From: CAYFLR01 sp964343805
GTDB lineage: Bacteria; Bdellovibrionota_B; Oligoflexia; CAYFLR01
Assembly: GCA_964343805.1 (NCBI GenBank)
Contig: CAYFLR010000097.1
Span: 1 to 15,448, forward strand
Direction of reading: 5' to 3'
Length of the DNA stretch: 15,448 nt
Within the stretch, counting starts at the first letter, position 1. The number at the start of each line of letters is the position of its first letter. A model generated the notes under the pieces. It saw nothing but the letters and a program-made list of their open reading frames with translations. It was not told where the DNA came from and made no database searches. The position numbers and the translations under genes were made by a program. Below are positions 6,212-13,323 of this stretch, piece by piece.

Positions 6212-7372
6212 TTACTTAGATAATAATTTTTTTAGTACTCGAAGGGTTCTCTTTATCTCCTCTTCCGTAGTGAAGCGTGAAAAGGAAAACCGTATGGAAC
6301 TACGAATTTGCTTTTCAGGCAGGTCCATGGCGGTGAGGACATGGGATAAAGTTGAAACTCCTGAAGAGCATGCAGAACCTAGGGAAGCTGAAATACCCTG
6401 CATATCTAAAGTGATCATGAGTTCTTCGGCAGAATGGGTTGGAAAACTCAGATTGAGAGTGTGTTCCAGGCAATTCTCGGTCGGTCCGTTTTGAATGATC
6501 TCTGGGTAAAACTCCATGAGCCCCGTAACAAAGTCTTTTCTTAAAATACTGATAGTTCGGTGTTCAAGGGAAGATAGAAAGGTCTCTGCTAATTCACAGG
6601 CTTTGCCCAGTCCTACAATGGCTGGCACATTTAGGGTACCTGGGCGCATTCTTTTTTCTTGAGCTCCTCCATATAGCAAAGCGTGAATAGGAGTGCCCTG
6701 TTTTATATACAAGACTCCCACCCCTTTGGGACCATGAAATTTATGGGCTGACAATGATAGCAAATCTACGCCCAGAGAGGGGAGGTGAAGTGGTATTTTT
6801 CCAACGGTTTGGACAGCATCAGTATGAAAGAGGATATTGTGTTTTTGAGCAATATGAGCCATTTGATCTATTGGCTGTAGGGAGCCCACTTCATTATTTC
6901 CATGCATCAGACTTATTAAAAGGGTGCCTGATTGAATAATTTCTTCTAGCTGCTCTACAAGAATATGTCCCTGTTTATTGACTGGTAGATAGCTGACCTT
7001 TGCGCCAAAATGTTCTAACTGTTGGAATGTATTTAGCACGGAAGGGTGCTCGATTTGGGAGGTAATAAAATGAGATTCGGGGATACACCGGATTTTGTCA
7101 CGTGAGGATCTTAAATAATGGTTGATTACCCCCAAAATGGCTGTATTATTACTTTCAGTTCCACCGCTGGTAAAGAATATTTCTTTACTGTTGCAGCCTA
7201 AGAGTTTGGCTACTTGCGATCGAGCTTGGTCTACAGCTTTTAAAGCTCTTCTTCCAACTTGATGAGAGCTGGCAGGGTTGCCATAAAGATCGCTAAAATA
7301 AGGTTCCATGCTCTCCACAACAAGTGGATGGGGTTTGGTTGTTGCATTGTTATCAAGATAAATCCCAGTCAT
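6212..7372 (-). CDS. Cysteine desulfurase (IscS/NifS family), probable sulfur donor to MnmA
   Basis: PLP enzyme that converts cysteine to alanine and carries the sulfur as a persulfide. The 386-residue protein begins IYLDNNATT (4-12), then GNPASSHQVG (31-40), FFTSGGTESNN (66-76), the cofactor-stacking His in IEHPSVL (His109), HTDAVQTVGK (183-192; Asp185), the PLP lysine in SAHKFHGPKG (Lys211), RPGTLNVP (243-250) and the catalytic loop LGSACSSG (Cys335). The GSACSSG loop is NifS-like, not that of enteric IscS (SACTSAS). No IscU, IscA or IscR gene is adjacent; the partner is mnmA directly downstream, like the dedicated YrvO-MnmA pair of Bacillus subtilis. The start is fixed by the conserved N-terminus, yet no Shine-Dalgarno precedes it and the promoter lies almost on the ATG, so the mRNA may be leaderless. 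Whether it also serves iron-sulfur assembly is open. Confidence 0.95.
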   Translation of the reverse strand: MTGIYLDNNATTKPHPLVVESMEPYFSDLYGNPASSHQVGRRALKAVDQARSQVAKLLGCNSKEIFFTSGGTESNNTAILGVINHYLRSSRDKIRCIPESHFITSQIEHPSVLNTFQQLEHFGAKVSYLPVNKQGHILVEQLEEIIQSGTLLISLMHGNNEVGSLQPIDQMAHIAQKHNILFHTDAVQTVGKIPLHLPSLGVDLLSLSAHKFHGPKGVGVLYIKQGTPIHALLYGGAQEKRMRPGTLNVPAIVGLGKACELAETFLSSLEHRTISILRKDFVTGLMEFYPEIIQNGPTENCLEHTLNLSFPTHSAEELMITLDMQGISASLGSACSSGVSTLSHVLTAMDLPEKQIRSSIRFSFSRFTTEEEIKRTLRVLKKLLSK

Positions 7373-7379
7373 GCATGGA

Positions 7380-7409
7380 TATATATGTTAGATATCCCTT
7401 GATTGTCAA
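7380..7409 (-). promoter_or_regulatory. Promoter of the desulfurase-mnmA operon, apparently leaderless
   Basis: On the minus strand TTGACA (7409-7404, perfect -35 box), an 18-base spacer and TATATA (7385-7380) are followed by only 7 bases before the ATG at 7372. With normal spacing, transcription would start at or within a base or two of the start codon. No other promoter is evident closer in. Confidence 0.6.
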
Positions 7410-7427
7410 ACAATTATCCACTTAAAT
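7399..7427 (+). promoter_or_regulatory. Likely metH promoter
   Basis: TTGATT (7399-7404), a 17-base spacer and TTAAAT (7422-7427) give a moderate sigma70-type promoter about 50 bases before the metH ATG. Its -35 box overlaps that of the divergent desulfurase promoter by one base. A shifted alternative, TTGTCA (7403-7408), has a poorer -10. No cobalamin riboswitch fits in the 104-base gap. Confidence 0.4.
7402..7414. promoter_or_regulatory. Small palindrome across both -35 regions, possible operator
   Basis: attgt-caa-acaat is a perfect 5-bp inverted repeat with a 3-base centre. It covers the -35 box of the desulfurase promoter and part of the metH promoter, a position where a bound protein could affect both. 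The arms are short, so chance is possible in this AT-rich gap. Confidence 0.25.
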
Positions 7428-7476
7428 AACGGGTGGAAGAGAATCTTCAAAACTAACAAATGAATAGGACTCATTT

Positions 7477-10400
7477 ATGAACCAACGGTCTCTACGAACA
7501 CATAAACTGAAAAACCTACTGAGAGATAGAATTCTACTTATTGATTCTGCCATGGGAACATCCCTAATGAAAGCGGGCTTAACCGCCGATAGCTTTGGAG
7601 GAGAGCAGTATGAAGGATGTAACGAGGCTCTCAATCTTTATTCCCCTGAGGTTATTTCCAAAATCCATCAGGAGAATTTAGCCTCCGGAGCAGATATTTT
7701 GGAATCCAACACCTTTGGTGGGACCCCTACGGTATTAGGTGAATATGATCTATCTGATCAAGCCTATGAAATAAATAAAAGAGGGGCGGAAATTGCCCGT
7801 GAGGCATGTAAAAGTTTTGAAGAGTCAGGGCGCGATTGCTTTGTTGCTGGATCCATGGGCCCCACCACCAAATCACTGTCCGTTACAGGTGGAATCAGCT
7901 TTAGAGAGCTACAACAAGATTTCTATACCCAAGTAAAGGGGCTATGGGATGGGGGTGTTGATTATCTATTGATTGAAACTTGCCAAGATACATTGAATAT
8001 AAAAGCAGCCTTATTAGCTGCAGAACAGTTTTTTAAAGATCAAGGTGAATCTATCCCCATTGCTGTTTCAGCTACCATCGAATCCACAGGAACTATGTTG
8101 GCGGGCCAGGGAGTAGAGGCTCTTTGCACCTCCTTAGAGCATGTGGATCTTCTTTATATTGGTCTTAACTGTGCAACGGGTCCTCTCTTTATGACCGATC
8201 ATATTCGGTCGCTGGCTGCTCATACTTCCTCTTTAGTGGCCTGTGTTCCCAATGCGGGATTACCCGATGAAGAAGGGAACTATTTAGAATCACCAGAGAT
8301 GATAGCCACTCAGTTAGAGCGATTTGCTTCTGAAGAATGGATTAATTTAGTGGGGGGGTGTTGTGGCACAACACCTGAACATATTACGGTAATGAAAGAA
8401 AAAATGAGTCGCTTTAAACCTCGCATTCCTACCGTATCACCTCGGTTTCAAGTTTCTGGAATTGACAATTTAGAGATTACAGATGAGATGCGACCTGTTT
8501 TGGTTGGTGAACGAACCAACGTGATCGGCAGTAAGAAATTTAGAAATCTTATCAGTGATGAAAACTATGATTTAGCAGCGGATGTGGCTCGCAAACAGGT
8601 GAAGGCAGGAGCCCAAATTGTGGATGTCTGTCTTTCGAATCCTGATAGGGAAGAATTAAGTGATATGGTTAATTTTATGCCCTATTTGATACGTAGAGTT
8701 AAGACTCCCATTATGATTGACTCCACCGATGCTAAAGTTTTTGAGGAAGCCCTTCAATTCTGTCAAGGGAAGTCTATTCTCAATTCTATTAACCTGGAAA
8801 ACGGAGAAGAGAAGTTCTTGGAAGTGGCTGGACTTGTTAGAAAGTTTGGTGCTGCCGTGGTGGTGGGATTGATCGATGAAGATCCTGATCAAGGCATGGC
8901 GGTGTCCTGTGAGAGAAAAGTGAGTCTGGCTAAAAGAACCTATGATTTATTAGTCACTAAAGCTGGGATTCCTCCCCAAAATATCATTTTTGATCCCTTG
9001 GTCTTTCCCTGCGCCACTGGAAATGAAGAGTATATTGGTTCTGCTATTGAAACAGTGGAGGGAATTGCCTCCATCAAGAAAATGTTTCCTGAGTGCAAAA
9101 CGGTTTTAGGTCTTTCCAATGTTTCTTTTGGTTTGCCTATGGCTGGGCGTGAAGTTTTAAATTCGGTCTTTCTGAATCTATGTGTGGAGGCAGGTTTGGA
9201 TATGGCCATCGCCAATTCGCAAAAGATAAAGCGTTTTGCTTCCATCCCTGAAAATGAAAAATTACTGGCTCTCGATCTTCTCTATAATAAGGGAGATGAT
9301 CCCATTGCCGCCTTTGCAAATTACTTTAAAAAGCGCAAAGCCTCTCCGGTTAAAATTGAAGAACTTCCCCTTGATGAGAGGCTCAAAAATCATATTGTAG
9401 AAGGGATTAAAGAGGGCATTGAAGCCAATCTAGACGAGAAGCTCAAAGAGATGGAACCGGTAGATATCATCAACGGTCCCCTGATGGATGGGATGCGTAA
9501 AGTGGGAGTCCTTTTTAACAACAATGAATTGATCGTGGCAGAAGTCTTAGCATCTGCTGAAGCGATGAAAGCCGCTGTTTCTCATCTAGAACCTCATATG
9601 GAAAAAGAAGAAACCACTTCAAGGGGAAGCTTTATGCTGGCTACCGTGAAGGGAGATGTTCATGATATCGGAAAAAACCTGGTAGATATAATTCTCACTA
9701 ACAACGGTTTTAAGGTGCATAACTTGGGAATAAAAGTGACTCCTGAAAAATTGATTGCTTCCTATTTAGAACTTAAACCGGATATCATTGGTTTGTCCGG
9801 TTTGTTAGTAAAGTCTGCTCATCAGATGGTATCAACCGTTTCGGATTTTCAATCCGCTGAAATAAGTGCCCCAGTATTGGTGGGGGGAGCTGCTCTTTCT
9901 GCCAAATTTGTTCATACCAAAATAGCTCCTGCCTATGGAGGTGAAGTTTTTTACGCTAAGGATGCCATGGAGGGATTAAAACTTTCACAAGACATTCGTG
10001 ACCCTGAAAACTATGACCAATTACTTGCTCAAAACAAAGACCTCAGAGAGAAATTTGAAGCCAAAGTCAGTTCCAAACCCAAAGTAGAACGACCGATTTC
10101 CACCGAAAGGTCATCTAAAATTTCCATGGCACCCATTCCCTCACCCGAAGATTTTGATAGGCATCGAATCACTAACACACCGGTGGATGAAATTTGGCGT
10201 TATCTCAATTTGCAGATGCTCTTTGGTAAACATATGGGGTTCAAGGGAGGATTTGAAAAGAAATTAGAGGCTAAGGATCCCAAGGCTTTAAAGCTGGTGG
10301 AGCAAATGGAGGAAGTGAAATCCATCTATCGTTCCTTAACTCAACCTAAGGCGGTTTTTCAATTTTTTAAAGCAGCCAGTAATGGTAATACTCTTTACCT

Positions 10401-10971
10401 GCTCGAGCAAAAAGATGACCGGTCATATAAATTTGATTTTGAGCGCCAGGCTAAAGAAGATGGTTTATGTTTAGCAGATTATATCCATCCATTGAAAGAG
10501 AATGTGAAAGATAATGAGGTCCATCTTTCAAGTAAAAATATGGACTGTCAAGATAACCTCTGCCTCTTTGTGGTCACCGCAGGAGAAGGTGTGAGTCGCC
10601 GGGCGGAAGAACTTAAAGAGCAGGGCAAATATCAAATGAGCCATATGCTCCATGCACTGGCACTGGAAACCGCTGAAGCTTATGCGGAATTTATCCATCA
10701 TATGATAAGGCGATTTTGGGGATTTGATGAGTCAAGCTTATCAATGCCAGAAATATTAAAAGCCAAGTACCAAGGGCAACGCTACTCTTTTGGTTATCCA
10801 GCCTGTCCTAACCTTGCAGACAATGAGAAACTTTTTAAAATGTTAAAGCCGGAAGATATTGGTTGTCAGATAACAGAGGGATATATGATGGACCCTGAGG
10901 CGAGTGTGTCAGCCCTGGTTTTTCATCACCCACAGGCTACTTACTTTGTGGCATCGTCTTCCCCAGACTGA
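7477..10971 (+). CDS. metH: Cobalamin-dependent methionine synthase
   Basis: Transfers the methyl group of 5-methyltetrahydrofolate to homocysteine through cobalamin, making methionine and tetrahydrofolate in the cytoplasm. All modules are present in the 1164 residues (E. coli MetH is slightly longer). The homocysteine domain (about 10-315) has DSAMGTSLMKAG (23-34) and zinc ligands Cys232 (GLNCATG), Cys295 and Cys296 (GGCCGTTPEH). The folate domain (about 335-600) has VGERTNVIGSKKF (343-355) and MIDSTDA. The cobalamin cap and binding domain (about 635-850) has the cobalt-ligand His729 in GDVHDIGKN and GLSGLLVKS. The AdoMet-binding reactivation domain (about 895-1164) has RYSFGYPACPNL (1102-1113). 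The tagga before the ATG is a modest binding site. The last 35 bases overlap the end of prc on the other strand. It is complete, so the cell must make or import cobalamin; no metH-related gene is adjacent. Confidence 0.98.
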   Translation: MNQRSLRTHKLKNLLRDRILLIDSAMGTSLMKAGLTADSFGGEQYEGCNEALNLYSPEVISKIHQENLASGADILESNTFGGTPTVLGEYDLSDQAYEINKRGAEIAREACKSFEESGRDCFVAGSMGPTTKSLSVTGGISFRELQQDFYTQVKGLWDGGVDYLLIETCQDTLNIKAALLAAEQFFKDQGESIPIAVSATIESTGTMLAGQGVEALCTSLEHVDLLYIGLNCATGPLFMTDHIRSLAAHTSSLVACVPNAGLPDEEGNYLESPEMIATQLERFASEEWINLVGGCCGTTPEHITVMKEKMSRFKPRIPTVSPRFQVSGIDNLEITDEMRPVLVGERTNVIGSKKFRNLISDENYDLAADVARKQVKAGAQIVDVCLSNPDREELSDMVNFMPYLIRRVKTPIMIDSTDAKVFEEALQFCQGKSILNSINLENGEEKFLEVAGLVRKFGAAVVVGLIDEDPDQGMAVSCERKVSLAKRTYDLLVTKAGIPPQNIIFDPLVFPCATGNEEYIGSAIETVEGIASIKKMFPECKTVLGLSNVSFGLPMAGREVLNSVFLNLCVEAGLDMAIANSQKIKRFASIPENEKLLALDLLYNKGDDPIAAFANYFKKRKASPVKIEELPLDERLKNHIVEGIKEGIEANLDEKLKEMEPVDIINGPLMDGMRKVGVLFNNNELIVAEVLASAEAMKAAVSHLEPHMEKEETTSRGSFMLATVKGDVHDIGKNLVDIILTNNGFKVHNLGIKVTPEKLIASYLELKPDIIGLSGLLVKSAHQMVSTVSDFQSAEISAPVLVGGAALSAKFVHTKIAPAYGGEVFYAKDAMEGLKLSQDIRDPENYDQLLAQNKDLREKFEAKVSSKPKVERPISTERSSKISMAPIPSPEDFDRHRITNTPVDEIWRYLNLQMLFGKHMGFKGGFEKKLEAKDPKALKLVEQMEEVKSIYRSLTQPKAVFQFFKAASNGNTLYLLEQKDDRSYKFDFERQAKEDGLCLADYIHPLKENVKDNEVHLSSKNMDCQDNLCLFVVTAGEGVSRRAEELKEQGKYQMSHMLHALALETAEAYAEFIHHMIRRFWGFDESSLSMPEILKAKYQGQRYSFGYPACPNLADNEKLFKMLKPEDIGCQITEGYMMDPEASVSALVFHHPQATYFVASSSPD

Positions 10972-13108
10972 TCATATCATTGAGAATGTTGATGGACTCA
11001 TTAATATATGGGTCTTTTCTCATCTTCTTAATGAGAGCGATCTCTTTTTCTGCTTCTGTTAGTTCTTTATCATCTTTCTTTTCTTCATTTTCGGTTTCAT
11101 CATTTAATATAGGATCGCTAGGTAGCTTGGCAAGTTTTTCAGCTTCGGTATTGAGCCTCCTTCTCTCTGCTAAGGCTGTCCCCATATGAAGGGATTTTAG
11201 AGTCTTTTTACGGTTGATTTTCAATACTTTCACACTCTCTTTGATCTTATTAAACTGCTTATTTTGTTTCACTCGATTTTGACTTAACTTTAAGAGTTTA
11301 GGTATATCATATTTAGTCAATTTCCAAGGATCGTATTTAAGAGCAGGTACTGTATCCCAAACTAATGCATGTTCTAGTTCTTTTTCACCACTTTCGTAAT
11401 ATCCTCTGGAATCAGGCAATATAATGTGGGGAGTCACTCCTCTCACTTGAGTTGATCTTCCATTGATCCGATAAAATTTTTGGGTGGTCACTTTTAGAAC
11501 TCCTAAAGGTTTTAAATGGGCAAATTGAGAAGGAAGAGCGTAGTCGAGGGGAAATAGCATTTGCACCGTTCCCTTGCCGTGAGAATGCTCTGTTCCTACA
11601 ATAATGGCTCTACCGTAGTCTTGTAAGGCAGCAGCTAAAATTTCTGAAGCTGAAGCACTGAATTTATTTATCAGAATAACCAGTGGACCATCGTATGTGG
11701 TTTTATTATCATTATCTTCCAATACTTCCACATGACCATCACTTCTTTTGACCTGAACAATGGGCCCCTTTTTAATGAAGAGTCCGGATATTTGTCTCGC
11801 ATCTTGGAGGGCTCCTCCGCCATTGTAGCGTAGGTCAATGATCACTCCCTTGACTCCTTTTTCATTGAACTTCTCGATTTCTTTTCTTATATCATCGGTG
11901 CTATTGCGAGAAGGTTTCCCTTTCTTCATATTTTCAAAATCACGGTAAAACTTAGAGAGCCGGATATATCCTACTTTGTTATTAATTCCCTTTACCTTGT
12001 TATCCAGCATCACACCTTTGGCATAGGTCTCTTCGATATTTACAATATCTCTAATGATGGGAATAACTACTTCCCTTCCATCGGGTTTGCGGACGGTGAG
12101 TCTCACTTCAGTGCCCTTTGGCCCTCGGATCAGTTTAACTGCCTTTCTTACTCTGACATCAACGATGTCCACCGGCTCTTTATCACCTTGAGCCACTTTC
12201 AAAATGATGTCTCCCGCTTTTAATTGCTTTTGTCTCCAAGAGGCGCTCCCTGGGATGATCCTTACCACTTTGATATATATTTCATCTTCTCGTAAGAGAG
12301 CTCCAATGCCCTCTAAAGATCCACTCATTTCAATATCAAAATCTTCTTTTCGATCGGGTGGCATATAAGAGGTATGGGGGTCGAATACCGAAGAGACGGC
12401 ATTAATGTAGAGATCAAAATAATCTTCGGGAGTCTCTTTTAGAATGCGCGAAAAAAGCAGATCAATGGATTTTTTTACCTCTTTTCGTGCTTTGGCTTTC
12501 AACTCTTTTTCAGACAGATAGGGTTTGGGTTTAGTAGAGCTTTTTATTTTCTTTTTCTTTAATTTGTCCTCTTCTTTTTTCCGTTTTTCTTGTCCCTCTT
12601 TTAAGGAAATGTATTCATTCATAGAGGCTGATTTTAAGAGCCGTTCCCATCTGATTTTTAACTTGGCAAGGGATCTAGCATATTTCCGCTTTTTCGCATC
12701 GGTCTCTAGGTATTCTTTAAGATCAAAGTTAAAGGGCTTTTCTAATAACATGGTGGCATGGGTTTTAATTTGCTTTGCCCTTTTTTGGATCAGCTTCATG
12801 GTTTCTAAATAGAGTTTCGGCTGGCCCTTGGTCATTTCATCATCAATTTTAGATGCATATTTTTTTCTTAGATTGGAAACATCTTCATGCAGTAAAAAAC
12901 GTTTGTCGTAATCAATCCGTTGCATAAATTGGGTAAAGGCTTGGGTTGAAAAATAATCGTCAATTTTCTTTTTGGAAAAATGGAAAACCTCGAGTTTTTG
13001 CTTCATTAAAAGAGCGATTATCTGCTCTTTTTGCAAAATCGTATTGCTTGAGCTTTTTGCATAGAGTCCACTGGTTAAAAATAACACTAAAAACAGAAAT
13101 CTGGTCAT
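10937..13108 (-). CDS. prc: Carboxy-terminal (tail-specific) protease, S41 family
   Basis: Periplasmic serine protease that trims or degrades exported proteins from their C-termini. The 723 residues start with a signal peptide (MTRFLFLVLFLTSGLYA). The N-terminal helical domain (about 25-250) holds DYDKRFLLHEDV (66-77) and FDPHTSYMPP (242-251); a PDZ domain follows at about 260-345 (SGSLEGIGALL, GSASWRQKQLKAGDII). The S41 core (about 375-570) has IIDLRYNGGGALQDA (423-437), the nucleophile in NKFSASASEILAAALQDYGRA (481-501, most likely Ser486) and the base lysine in GKGTVQ (Lys512). The C-terminal Prc extension (about 590-723) is acidic and lysine-rich. Residues 165-213 form an unusually lysine-rich linker (e.g. 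KLKKKKIKSSTK). It is of the long E. coli Prc/Tsp type, not the short CtpA type. The final 35 bases overlap the metH end. Confidence 0.96.
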   Translation of the reverse strand: MTRFLFLVLFLTSGLYAKSSSNTILQKEQIIALLMKQKLEVFHFSKKKIDDYFSTQAFTQFMQRIDYDKRFLLHEDVSNLRKKYASKIDDEMTKGQPKLYLETMKLIQKRAKQIKTHATMLLEKPFNFDLKEYLETDAKKRKYARSLAKLKIRWERLLKSASMNEYISLKEGQEKRKKEEDKLKKKKIKSSTKPKPYLSEKELKAKARKEVKKSIDLLFSRILKETPEDYFDLYINAVSSVFDPHTSYMPPDRKEDFDIEMSGSLEGIGALLREDEIYIKVVRIIPGSASWRQKQLKAGDIILKVAQGDKEPVDIVDVRVRKAVKLIRGPKGTEVRLTVRKPDGREVVIPIIRDIVNIEETYAKGVMLDNKVKGINNKVGYIRLSKFYRDFENMKKGKPSRNSTDDIRKEIEKFNEKGVKGVIIDLRYNGGGALQDARQISGLFIKKGPIVQVKRSDGHVEVLEDNDNKTTYDGPLVILINKFSASASEILAAALQDYGRAIIVGTEHSHGKGTVQMLFPLDYALPSQFAHLKPLGVLKVTTQKFYRINGRSTQVRGVTPHIILPDSRGYYESGEKELEHALVWDTVPALKYDPWKLTKYDIPKLLKLSQNRVKQNKQFNKIKESVKVLKINRKKTLKSLHMGTALAERRRLNTEAEKLAKLPSDPILNDETENEEKKDDKELTEAEKEIALIKKMRKDPYINESINILNDMISLGKTMPQSK

Positions 13109-13151
13109 ATTGGCTCACTTATCGAGTAGTTTTGTGTAAATTCATCGAGTT

Positions 13152-13181
13152 ATTATAACTGGTTATTGACCTAAAAGTCTA
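13152..13181 (-). promoter_or_regulatory. Likely prc promoter
   Basis: On the minus strand TAGACT (13181-13176), an 18-base spacer and a perfect TATAAT (13157-13152) lie about 45 bases before the prc ATG at 13108. The -35 box matches consensus at four of six bases. Confidence 0.5.
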
Positions 13182-13284
13182 CTTCATAGAATTATGGCTT
13201 AAATTAGCGGGTTTTCCCCCTAGTCTTTTGACCTTAGTTAGGGTAAAATTACCTAAAGATCCCTGTTTCATTAGTGAATTTACT

Positions 13285-13290
13285 TATGAT
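13285..13290 (+). promoter_or_regulatory. Possible -10 box of the lipoprotein gene
   Basis: TATGAT differs from TATAAT at one base and sits 33 bases before the ATG at 13324. No convincing -35 box is seen 16-18 bases upstream, so the assignment is weak. The gap to prc (13109-13323) otherwise shows no gene. Confidence 0.28.
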
Positions 13291-13323
13291 TGCTTTATTT
13301 AGTAAAAAGTAGAGGAGTTTTCT

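Noticed and set aside
7373..7476. Cobalamin or SAM riboswitch upstream of metH
   Set aside because: The whole divergent gap is 104 bases and the leader after the likely promoter is about 40 bases, too short for a cobalamin riboswitch; no SAM riboswitch motifs were seen.
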